Position numbers and translations under genes: made by a program. A model generated the notes under the pieces. The model searched no databases, was not told the DNA's origin, and saw only the letters and a list, made by a program, of their open reading frames with translations. This document shows, in pieces, positions 55,312 through 63,500 of a stretch of 64,000 nt of DNA; position 1 is the first letter of the stretch, and every line of letters starts with the position of its first letter. Source of the stretch: Ogataea parapolymorpha DL-1 (taxonomy: Eukaryota > Ascomycota > Pichiomycetes > Pichiales > Pichiaceae); NCBI RefSeq assembly GCF_000187245.1, contig NC_027860.1:62001-126000 (forward strand), in the 5' to 3' direction.

Positions 55312-55599
55312 ATGTCCAACATTTTGAAAGTGTTCAACCCCCCTTCTGAGTCTACGGCATTGGATGACCGCCACGACTGTCTCCCTTGCCAGATACTTGG
55401 GTCTTTGGCTGCCATGGGAGCGGGAGTCTATCTCGGATCCGGGTACCTCTTTAAAGGTGACATTGATTTCAAGAAAAACCCCAGGTGGTGGAGATCGGCG
55501 ACCAAAGGTCTCGGGGGCGCACTTTTCGCGCTAGGAGTTTATCGCGCAGGCCAACACTGGCTTTGGGATAAAGACACTGAGAGAGCATTAATAAAATAA
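55312..55599 (+). CDS. DMO2: Small DMAC1/Dmo2-like mitochondrial membrane protein
   Basis: 95 aa from ATG 55312; the open frame begins at a TTG at 55294. The CLPCQILGSLAAMGAGVYLG motif (a Cys pair followed by a glycine-rich membrane segment) and a second segment GLGGALFALGVYRAGQHWLW match the Dmo2/DMAC1 family, whose human member helps assemble the distal arm of complex I. A yeast relative (YDL157C) lies next to CMR1 in S. cerevisiae, and CMR1 is also the neighbour here. The last 12 bases overlap the CMR1 3' end on the other strand. Confidence 0.7.
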   Translation: MSNILKVFNPPSESTALDDRHDCLPCQILGSLAAMGAGVYLGSGYLFKGDIDFKKNPRWWRSATKGLGGALFALGVYRAGQHWLWDKDTERALIK

Positions 55600-57153
55600 A
55601 AACGTTTTCCCGCTAGAGTTGCCACCTGCGATCCAGTTCTGCGTAGGGTGGAAACTGGCGACAGCTGGCACTGCAGACATGCTTTCGTCATCGAGATGGG
55701 CCAGCTGGTTTCCGTTGCGATCGAATATGTCCATAGCCTTTTTCATGTTTGCAATAACACATTTTTCAACTCCGTCCTGAGGATTGCTTTGCCATCTAGC
55801 CTTCAACACTGTCACCCAGCGTCCAGACTGGCAATTGTGCGTCATTGTAGCCTGGGGTTTCAAGTTGACAGGGATGTCACCTTCTTCTGCTTCCTCAATT
55901 ATCGGCTCAAAGACGTGGTCAGGCTTCAAGTTTGATGTGTCTCCGAGCTGGAATATGTTGATGGTGTTATCGTACCCGTTGCAGACGATGTCTCCTGAAT
56001 TGTTCCAATCTGCCGCACTTATACTCAGTCTGCTTCTGTACGACCCTAGACAGTGAGGAGAGGTTGCGTTTTCGTTCTGCGACCAGCTCGATTTCCCAAT
56101 CTTGCGTAGATCCCAAATTTTTAGTGTTCTGTCCAGAGAGGCAGACACAATCTGTTGTGTCATTTTTGGGTTCACGCCGAAGTTGGTTATCTTCTTGTCA
56201 TGCAACCGCAGAACATTGATCTCCGAGCGCGGTTTGTTGGGCTCACGGGTATCAAAAGTCCCTAGCTCTCCTTCCATGGTACTGAACGCAAGCACATTGG
56301 GGTCTAGGAAGTGCATGTCAGAGAACGTGGCTGCTCCTCCGTATTCGTTGTCAAATTCAAGAAGAGAGTTTGACACGTTCTTGTCCAAGTCCAACATCCT
56401 GATAGATCCATCGTATGAACACGTTATTATTTCCTTAGGCTTTTGTTCCCTTATCAAAATTCGAGGTATATTGCTTCCGTGATATTTTACATGGGTGATT
56501 TCCGCCTGAGAGTCTGAGTCGTCGTCGACAGACCAAATACCCATCTCGCCGCTCGTATCGCCTCCAAAAATGACCTTTTTACTCGTAGATGGATGAAATG
56601 CAATTGCGGTCATTCTGGAAGATGTGAGCTTAATGTCCTGAGCAGGGATCTTGCTGTAGAGGCTAACAGAGTTCAAGCTGTCCCTTGCGTCTTTGACATC
56701 TTTCGGAGCATCCCGATCTTTAATGTCGTCGTAGAAGTCACCGAACGAAACTGTTTGTCCCAATTTGAGCAGTTTGTCAAGCACATCTTTGTTGTCCTCG
56801 GTATCGGCAGGTAAAATGTCTACAAGCTTCAAGTTGCCAGACAGCCTGATGCGCTTTAGTCTCTCCAATTCCTCATTTTTCTGTCTCGTCAGCTCCGCTT
56901 CCTCATTGGCCTTTCTTTCCTCGTCTGTATTTGCATGAACACCAGCAAGTCTGTTTGATCGCCTTGTAGGAATTGCTGGTTCCGTCTTCACCTTTTTCGA
57001 TCGAGGACCCTTGCTTTTCGGTCTTTTCTGCTCTTGTGGCAGCTCGCGCTGGAAATCACTTGCGATATTATCCAGATTGAGCTTCTTGAACAATTCCTTG
57101 TTCCTCGCAATATTCTGCTGCCTTTGCTTCTCAAACTCTGAAAGATTGCCCAT
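55588..57153 (-). CDS. CMR1: WD40 DNA damage/chromatin protein Cmr1
   Basis: 521 aa (S. cerevisiae 522). N-terminal charged region (SEFEKQRQQNIARNKELFKK) with a basic nuclear-type stretch KRPKSKGPRSKKVK and RRSNRLAG, then about seven WD40 repeats with motifs such as DRTLKIWDLR and GYDNTINIFQLG, ending GGNSSGKTFLFY. It is a nuclear DNA-binding protein that collects at quality-control sites after replication stress. The 72-bp gap upstream is shared with the divergent CENP-Q-like gene. Confidence 0.92.
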   Translation of the reverse strand: MGNLSEFEKQRQQNIARNKELFKKLNLDNIASDFQRELPQEQKRPKSKGPRSKKVKTEPAIPTRRSNRLAGVHANTDEERKANEEAELTRQKNEELERLKRIRLSGNLKLVDILPADTEDNKDVLDKLLKLGQTVSFGDFYDDIKDRDAPKDVKDARDSLNSVSLYSKIPAQDIKLTSSRMTAIAFHPSTSKKVIFGGDTSGEMGIWSVDDDSDSQAEITHVKYHGSNIPRILIREQKPKEIITCSYDGSIRMLDLDKNVSNSLLEFDNEYGGAATFSDMHFLDPNVLAFSTMEGELGTFDTREPNKPRSEINVLRLHDKKITNFGVNPKMTQQIVSASLDRTLKIWDLRKIGKSSWSQNENATSPHCLGSYRSRLSISAADWNNSGDIVCNGYDNTINIFQLGDTSNLKPDHVFEPIIEEAEEGDIPVNLKPQATMTHNCQSGRWVTVLKARWQSNPQDGVEKCVIANMKKAMDIFDRNGNQLAHLDDESMSAVPAVASFHPTQNWIAGGNSSGKTFLFY

Positions 57154-57225
57154 GGTTAAAGATCAAGAAAAGAATACGGAGCTAGGTGTAAGCAAAAAAC
57201 GCGTATTTTATTTTATTTATTTAGC

Positions 57226-58203
57226 ATGCCACCAATCAAAAAGACCCCCAAGCGTCCGTCTGCCATCACGCGGATCAAAAAGCTCAAGCATTTGGACAAG
57301 CCAGTATTCAAGAAAAAACGGGCCACTTCCGGGAATGTGTCCTCTAGTGTCCTCCACGATGAGAGATCACTGGTGAAAGATTCGCAAACAATATTTAGTG
57401 ACGACGAGAACTCGCCTCCTGCCCGAACACAAAGACGAAACCAGCGCACAGCAAGACAGAAACATAAGTCAGAGTCTTTGGCAGCCGACTCCGGGTCCGA
57501 ATCAGAACGCGGGATCGATGAGATCCACACGTTCACGCAAATGGTGTCGAAAAAAAGTATGAGGACCAAATGGGCACCGCTACCGCCAAACGTGTCCTCT
57601 TATCTGGACACCATCCTTAACCTCTATGTTGAGGAAAGCATTTCACAGATTCCATTTAGAAGCAATAAAGAAAGATTAGCTTTTAGAACACTGGTGAAGG
57701 ACTCGATTGTGAAGCCTCTTGCTAAGAAAATGCGGGTGGCACGATTTCCTGGAGAGATCAAAGAGCGCCTCCTTGATCAGGAGCAATTGGATGAAGAAAA
57801 TATGCGACTGGAAGCCAATTTCAGCGCGAATTTGCGTCAACTGGAGGTGCTTCGTGTTCAGGAGCAGAAAGAACAAGCCTTGCTCGATAGCGAGGAAAAG
57901 TATCTTGAGCAGTTCAAGAAATCAGTGGAACGCCAGGAGGAGCTCATGGCCAAGGACCTTCTCCCCTACGCTGACCTGGCAGATGACTTACAAATTTCTG
58001 AACCTAAGTCCGCTGAACATTTGAACCTGGCAAGCACCGAGTATAATGGCTACGACCCCGCGACAGACCCTGACTTCAGCGAGTCTATGAACACGTTGGA
58101 TAAACATCTCAATTCTATCTCTAAAAATGTCGAACTACTCGACCCACTGGTGGACATTTTGGACAGAGTTAACAGCATCCTCCAAGTTATTGTTTCTCAA
58201 TAG
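57226..58203 (+). CDS. Inner kinetochore protein, CENP-Q/Okp1-like
   Basis: 325 aa. Basic, disordered N-terminus (~110 aa; KKTPKRPSAITRIKKLKHLD). Then KWAPLPPNVSSYLDTILNLY at about 123-142, the W-x-PL start of the CENP-Q helical region, and a long coiled coil (about 170-250, EEKYLEQFKKSVERQEELMA) with a C-terminal helix SISKNVELLDPLVDILDRVN. CENP-Q pairs with CENP-U (Okp1-Ame1) in the COMA complex, linking centromeric nucleosomes to the outer kinetochore. CENP-U/Ame1 is an alternative because the C-terminal helix also resembles it. Confidence 0.55.
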   Translation: MPPIKKTPKRPSAITRIKKLKHLDKPVFKKKRATSGNVSSSVLHDERSLVKDSQTIFSDDENSPPARTQRRNQRTARQKHKSESLAADSGSESERGIDEIHTFTQMVSKKSMRTKWAPLPPNVSSYLDTILNLYVEESISQIPFRSNKERLAFRTLVKDSIVKPLAKKMRVARFPGEIKERLLDQEQLDEENMRLEANFSANLRQLEVLRVQEQKEQALLDSEEKYLEQFKKSVERQEELMAKDLLPYADLADDLQISEPKSAEHLNLASTEYNGYDPATDPDFSESMNTLDKHLNSISKNVELLDPLVDILDRVNSILQVIVSQ

Positions 58204-60560
58204 TGGACGAAAACGGGTAGCTGATTCAACTCTATATTCAGGTCCAGTGTATTAATATTTTCATCCCCAAAGTCATGCAAATCTGAAAGCAGCTTGTTTG
58301 ATTCCAGAGCCCGCACCTTTTCTGAGACAGTACCCACTGTGATGTGTGGATATTTATTTCCTATGCCCAAACTATCCAACCGCTCGCCTTCCTCCCCATA
58401 GATACGCTTCACTTCTGCCTCAATGCACATTACTCTGGAGTTCCAGCATATCCGGAAAAGTCTCGCATCCGCCTTGTATGGCAATTCTATTTGGTCGTTT
58501 ACCTTCTCCATATCTTTAATCAGTTCGCAATAGTTTTGGTAAATTGTCTTCATTGGAGGATTCTTTTTGGTAGATCCAAGGTGAATCAACGTGATGTGGA
58601 ACTCTTTTTTGACTCGATTGGCTTCCTGTAACTGTTTGAAAAAGCCAATCTCATGTAATTGAGCTAATTTGTCAATATCGTCAACTAGTATGCCAAAATA
58701 CTGTGGTTTCTCTTTTTTCGTCTTGAAATTCTTTGTCACCACGGGTTTAAAGTCAAGAGCTTTCTGATAAGCCTCTAAGAATTGTTCTTCGCTCGGATAC
58801 TGAAGATTTACGTCGGTTGCAATTTCAGCTAATCTGCGAGCTATGAGTTTGGCGTTTTCCAATGAAGAGTCTTTGTCCACTCTAAGGTCGATAACATGAT
58901 CAAATCTTGAGTCAGGAAACTTGTCTTTTTCAACAGGTTGGAATCTTCCCAAGAAACCTTTCATGATCATTTCGGCCTTGTAAGACCCGTCGCGTTCAAC
59001 TTTGATGCTTTGGTGGTTATCTCCTCTCTCCAATACGCGCGCTCTGGTAATCTCCCAAAGTTTTGGGTCATTTTTGGACATATTTCCTAGAAAGTTCAAG
59101 CAGATAAATTTGAGCTTCGACGTTGGAATCAGTTTGTTGAGGTCCGCAAAGTACTCAAACGTCTGTTGTCTTTCGATAAATTTGTGGTTGTTTCTGTCAA
59201 GGATCACAATTGGCTTTTCCACCAAAACTTCCAAGCATTTGGCTACCTGTTTATTTTTTATTGGAGATGGAATGTCGTCACTTTGAACAACGCCAATAAG
59301 ATCAGGAAACAGGTTGGCCAATGTCATCGATGTTGTTGTTTTGCCACAGCCGATTGTCGCCACAGTGACTAGAACATATTTACAAGTATCTTGGCCGTAG
59401 CCCGCACACTTCAGCTCCTCTTCTAGTTTTTCCATGGACTGTTCTTCCTTGATGATTTCAGAGCCGGATTTTTGCTTGTGCTCCATGTAAAGCTTCCGCA
59501 ACTTGACAATTCCTTTGTCTTTTAAATAATTTTCCTTAAGTGATGGGTCAGCATCAAACAACGGAATCACAAATTTCAGATAATCCATGCAAATTAGCTT
59601 GTGGTTTTTGAAGCTAACATTGTCGAGGCCTTTAGTCAGGTATTGCTTGGTGACCTCACGCAGCTCCCGGTAGAGTAGGTATGGTTCTTCAAATTTGTAC
59701 TTGAAAAAAAAGTCAGAGCTGTCTTTTTGGCACCTCACAACAAATCCTTCTATTTCTTCTCCATTGTGGAGTCCAGTTTCGCTGGCCTTTTCCAAAAGCT
59801 CCATAGTCTCTTCAAAGGTGGGAACCTCAAAATAGTCAATGGTCTTGAACCCAAAGGCTTGTGCAAATTTGGTTACCACAGCCATGGAACAGGTTTTGAA
59901 ATTGCAGGTGTTGTAGTTAAGCCCGTGTAAGTACAATCCTGCTTTTTCTTGCGTATACTCTAAAATATGCTCTTCAAATGAGTCGTCACAATACTCTGCT
60001 ACTGCAGTTATTCCCAGTTGGTAGAGAGTTTTTGCAAGATCCGTTGAATTAATGTCATTTTTTTCGAGCTGTCTTTTTAGAGCAGCCTGTGCAGCCAATG
60101 CGTGGTTACGAGTTAGGTCATCGCGATACCCGGTCGAATGTTTCGAGCACACAACTAGTGTCCCGTCCTCGAGGCCAGAAATGAAAACAATACATCCATT
60201 GGCTTTGACTGTCAGGGTATATGGACCGGTGGTGGTTTCCTGTAACGCTTTTCTCGAGACTGAGCCAAGCTCGTCGACGTTAAAGAACTTGTCGTATCCA
60301 CGACAAACAATGCGGTCACCAACCGTGAATAGACCTCTCGCATAAATGGGCAGCTTCACTTTTTTGGAAGAATAGTCCCATTCGTTGAATCTCCAGCTGG
60401 ATATTTGCACATCGCTACCGTCAATTGTGTTGGTGTATTTCTTGACTATGCCCCTCTTTGCTGTACTTCTGGACAGCTCTTCCAGCTCAGAAACCAGCTG
60501 TTTTGACTTCTCACTTTCATCTTGAGAGACTCTTTCAATCTGTAAATCGAGAATATTCAT
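58197..60560 (-). CDS. TRL1: tRNA ligase
   Basis: 787 aa (S. cerevisiae 827). Three domains are in order. The adenylyltransferase has nucleophile Lys119 in TLTVKANGCIVF. The polynucleotide kinase has P-loop TIGCGKTTTSMTL (about 400-415). The C-terminal 2H cyclic phosphodiesterase has two HxT motifs (FHITLIHLG, PHITVGTVS). It joins tRNA exons and the HAC1 unfolded-protein-response mRNA. The ATG at 60560 lies 10 bp after the upstream carrier gene's stop. The 3' end overlaps the CENP-Q-like gene by 7 bp. Confidence 0.95.
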   Translation of the reverse strand: MNILDLQIERVSQDESEKSKQLVSELEELSRSTAKRGIVKKYTNTIDGSDVQISSWRFNEWDYSSKKVKLPIYARGLFTVGDRIVCRGYDKFFNVDELGSVSRKALQETTTGPYTLTVKANGCIVFISGLEDGTLVVCSKHSTGYRDDLTRNHALAAQAALKRQLEKNDINSTDLAKTLYQLGITAVAEYCDDSFEEHILEYTQEKAGLYLHGLNYNTCNFKTCSMAVVTKFAQAFGFKTIDYFEVPTFEETMELLEKASETGLHNGEEIEGFVVRCQKDSSDFFFKYKFEEPYLLYRELREVTKQYLTKGLDNVSFKNHKLICMDYLKFVIPLFDADPSLKENYLKDKGIVKLRKLYMEHKQKSGSEIIKEEQSMEKLEEELKCAGYGQDTCKYVLVTVATIGCGKTTTSMTLANLFPDLIGVVQSDDIPSPIKNKQVAKCLEVLVEKPIVILDRNNHKFIERQQTFEYFADLNKLIPTSKLKFICLNFLGNMSKNDPKLWEITRARVLERGDNHQSIKVERDGSYKAEMIMKGFLGRFQPVEKDKFPDSRFDHVIDLRVDKDSSLENAKLIARRLAEIATDVNLQYPSEEQFLEAYQKALDFKPVVTKNFKTKKEKPQYFGILVDDIDKLAQLHEIGFFKQLQEANRVKKEFHITLIHLGSTKKNPPMKTIYQNYCELIKDMEKVNDQIELPYKADARLFRICWNSRVMCIEAEVKRIYGEEGERLDSLGIGNKYPHITVGTVSEKVRALESNKLLSDLHDFGDENINTLDLNIELNQLPVFVHY

Positions 60561-60570
60561 TAAAAAATAT

Positions 60571-61590
60571 TTATGAAGCCGCAAACGGTTTAATATCTGT
60601 CAAACCGTTCACTCCCTTCTGAAGCATTTCGTAAGTCACCAATGTAATTGACGAACTGCAGGACACCTTCATCAACCGTGGAAGCCATCCACTCCACATT
60701 TTGGCCACGCCTTCTTGCATGAACGTCTTCACTACGAGGGTCATGATGTCCCTGTAAATAGGCTTGTAGTTTTTAGTCTGCATTCGTGTCTTCAACACGT
60801 CAATAGGCTGTGTAATTGCCACAACGGCGCATGAAGATGCCACTCCCATCCCCATCAGTTCTAAGTCAGTGATTGAGTCTCTTGTCGGATCAATGAACTG
60901 CTGCAGGAAGTTGTATGTCGAAAACCAAACCATGCTATTCATGGTCTGTCTAAAGATAGTGATCAAAGAACCTCTTTTAAATCCTGAAAGGCCCGTTGTC
61001 TCATATATCTCTTTGAGAGCCCTGAAGAAAGTGGTGGACGGGTTTGCACGGTAGTAGTCAATGTACTTTTGGCGAGGGTTGAACGGTTTGCTTTCCAAGG
61101 GCCGTTTGGTCAGCCTTGGTTTTTCCACCCCGTCTTCTCCGGTGGTCCCTGCATAAGACGGAAGAGGCAATCGGTAGCCTTGCTTTTCCATTGCGTTCTC
61201 AATCATTCGCGTCTTCACGTTCTCCACAGGTATCACCCACAGTGTCTCTAAAAAGCCGGTCATCAAACCAGCAACCACCACTCTCGGGGCGTTGGCCTTG
61301 CTGTTATCGGTTCCCATGAACTTAGTCATGCTGTTGAAAATCAGAAACCGTGAGGAAGCTTTCAGAGCATTTCCCAAGGCCAATCCATTGCAGCCAACGA
61401 ACAGCGACCGCACGCTATTGGTTGGGATATGATATGGAGTCTTGAGCAGCGAGCTATTGGCTATCTGCGATGTCGTTTTCACGTATTCAAACGGATAAGT
61501 CACCACAGTTTGTACCACTGCGGCACCTGAGCCGGCTATCATGGCCGTCAGAAGGTCGGTATTATCCTGAGTTGCTGGAATGCCGTCCAT
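60571..61590 (-). CDS. Mitochondrial carrier of the tricarboxylate/YFR045W group
   Basis: 339 aa. Three carrier repeats each start with the P-x-[DE]-x-x-[KR] motif: PFEYVK (about 32), PVENVK (about 120) and PIDVLK (about 260), with six membrane segments. A loop of about 50 residues between the second and third repeats is unusually long (GTTGEDGVEKPRLTKRPLES). Its closest yeast relatives are YFR045W and the citrate carriers; the substrate is probably a tricarboxylate or similar anion. TRL1 follows after 10 bp. Confidence 0.82.
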   Translation of the reverse strand: MDGIPATQDNTDLLTAMIAGSGAAVVQTVVTYPFEYVKTTSQIANSSLLKTPYHIPTNSVRSLFVGCNGLALGNALKASSRFLIFNSMTKFMGTDNSKANAPRVVVAGLMTGFLETLWVIPVENVKTRMIENAMEKQGYRLPLPSYAGTTGEDGVEKPRLTKRPLESKPFNPRQKYIDYYRANPSTTFFRALKEIYETTGLSGFKRGSLITIFRQTMNSMVWFSTYNFLQQFIDPTRDSITDLELMGMGVASSCAVVAITQPIDVLKTRMQTKNYKPIYRDIMTLVVKTFMQEGVAKMWSGWLPRLMKVSCSSSITLVTYEMLQKGVNGLTDIKPFAAS

Positions 61591-61636
61591 GGAGCGAAGG
61601 GTGAAAAATAAAAAATAATTTGATAATCAATCGTCC

Positions 61637-62536
61637 ATGTCGTACAGTATAACTGCCATAGCTACCAAGGTGCTTCCTGGAAATATACAGCAGCTTGTGG
61701 AGGGAGCTGTAAATGGGCTTTCAGTGAAGATCGTGGAGAGCACTATTTTGGCTGCCAACAAAGCTATTGATTTTTCATTTGAATGCGATAAATTTGACGA
61801 GGTGAAAAACAAGCTCAAGTTGGTGAAGATCCCAGATGTGGATCTGGAAGTACTCGAGAATGGCCCTGCTCGGAAGAACAAGAAGCTGGTTGTGTTTGAT
61901 ATGGACTCGACTCTGATCTACCAAGAGGTGATCGAGCTCATTGCAGCTCAGGCAGGAGTGGAAGACGAGGTTGCCAGAATCACAAACCTAGCGATGAATG
62001 GAGAAATCGACTTCAAAGAATCGCTCAGAAGACGAGTTGCATTGCTAAAAGGAATACCTTCTGCAGATCTCTGGGGAAAGCTTAAACCGCAGCTCAAAAT
62101 CACCAAGGGAGCCAGGGAGCTTTGTGCTACCTTGAAGAAAAACGGCTGCATAATGGCAGTCTGTTCCGGTGGCTTTTTGCCATTGGCTGAGTACATAAAA
62201 GAGGAGCTTCATTTAGACTACGCCTTTGCTAATCAGCTCAAAACGGAGGTTGTGGATGGCAAAGAGGTCCTCAGTGGACAACCGGAAGGTGAGATTGTTG
62301 ATGGCTACAAAAAAAGGGCAGTCTTGGAGATGCTTGCTGAAAAACATCAAATCGATTTGGCCTACACTGTCGCTATCGGTGACGGCGCCAACGACTTGCT
62401 AATGATGGCCAGCGCAGGACTCGGTATAGCCTGGAACGCGAAGCCAAAAGTGCAACTAGAGGCGGACTGTCGACTTAACACAGACTCCTTGAGAGATGTG
62501 CTGTACATTTTTGGATATAGAGACGAGGATATATAA
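61637..62536 (+). CDS. SER2: Phosphoserine phosphatase
   Basis: 299 aa (S. cerevisiae 309). HAD-superfamily motifs: DxDxT in VVFDMDSTLIYQE (about 90-100), the CSGGFLPLAEYI Ser motif, the Lys motif, and GDGANDLLMMASAGLGIAWN near residue 250. An N-terminal ~85-residue regulatory region precedes. It catalyses the last step of serine synthesis from 3-phosphoglycerate. Divergent from the carrier gene with only 46 bp between the ATGs. Confidence 0.93.
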   Translation: MSYSITAIATKVLPGNIQQLVEGAVNGLSVKIVESTILAANKAIDFSFECDKFDEVKNKLKLVKIPDVDLEVLENGPARKNKKLVVFDMDSTLIYQEVIELIAAQAGVEDEVARITNLAMNGEIDFKESLRRRVALLKGIPSADLWGKLKPQLKITKGARELCATLKKNGCIMAVCSGGFLPLAEYIKEELHLDYAFANQLKTEVVDGKEVLSGQPEGEIVDGYKKRAVLEMLAEKHQIDLAYTVAIGDGANDLLMMASAGLGIAWNAKPKVQLEADCRLNTDSLRDVLYIFGYRDEDI

Positions 62537-62545
62537 TAGAGTAGA

Positions 62546-63364
62546 TTATAATTTTATCACGGCTTTGGCAACACCCATGATGCCATTAAATATCAGAACC
62601 TGCTCGCCGTCTTTTATGCTGTTTTTCATGATCACCCCTTCGCTTATGAGACCCTTCTCCAGCAGGTATCTCCTTGTAACACCACAGAGACACCCTGATG
62701 AAAGTGGAGGCGTAGTCCACCTGGTATTGATTTCGCCTGTTAAAGGATTTTTGTCGTTGCGGAGCACAGCTATATTGCAGATCGACGTCTCGGTGATCTG
62801 GTCTGCATGGTTGAAAAGCACCACATCAGCATTTTCTGCACCAGGAGGGATTTTGCGCTTGCGGGCTTCCGTGTAATGACTGCGATAAGTGGATTTAAAA
62901 GAGGTAAATGGAGAAATTATCGTAGGCTCAGAGTCCAAATACAATGTCCAGGTCGGAGGGCAATTGATATCCAGATTTAACGAGGAGGCTATTGGAACAG
63001 CCTGTATCTCAACCTGACCATCTTTGTTCAGAAGATACCGCATTTTGTGAGCCTGATACACATCTTTATCGTAGAGTGCTTGGGAGAGCTGTGCTGCCAG
63101 CAACGACGAGTTGAGCTTTTGGGCTGGAAGCTCAAAAAACTCTGCAGTCTCGTTTAGCCTGTCAACATGGTAGTCCAGGAACAAGAAGAACGACTGGTCA
63201 AGCGGAGAGCAAACGAGAGCTTCCGGTAAGCTCAAGCTTCCAGAGTAGAGCACAGGGTCGTACCTGATAGTGGAGAGCACTTCGAACTGCACTTTTTCAT
63301 AGTCAAACGGATCCTTCAAATGCTTCTGGATCACTTCGTTCGCAACAGTCTCTAGATCGCCCAT
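62546..63364 (-). CDS. ABZ2: Aminodeoxychorismate lyase
   Basis: 272 aa. Class IV PLP-enzyme fold: FKSTYRSHYTEARKRKIPPG with the PLP lysine (FKST), ADVVLFNHADQITETSICNI, and the conserved TPPLSSGCLCGVTRRYLLEKG end. It matches Abz2 rather than a branched-chain aminotransferase in its N-terminal part. It splits aminodeoxychorismate into p-aminobenzoate and pyruvate for folate synthesis. Convergent with SER2, 9 bp between stops. Confidence 0.85.
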   Translation of the reverse strand: MGDLETVANEVIQKHLKDPFDYEKVQFEVLSTIRYDPVLYSGSLSLPEALVCSPLDQSFFLFLDYHVDRLNETAEFFELPAQKLNSSLLAAQLSQALYDKDVYQAHKMRYLLNKDGQVEIQAVPIASSLNLDINCPPTWTLYLDSEPTIISPFTSFKSTYRSHYTEARKRKIPPGAENADVVLFNHADQITETSICNIAVLRNDKNPLTGEINTRWTTPPLSSGCLCGVTRRYLLEKGLISEGVIMKNSIKDGEQVLIFNGIMGVAKAVIKL

Positions 63365-63500
63365 CGTTTCTTCGTTGTTTGTGCACCAAGATTAATATAC
63401 TTCGAAACACGGCTGTGCAACGAATTTTTCAATTTCTTCACAGCCAAAAAGCTGGTTTACCGAAATTCCTGTACTGTTCGGGCCTTCTGTTGATTTGTCA

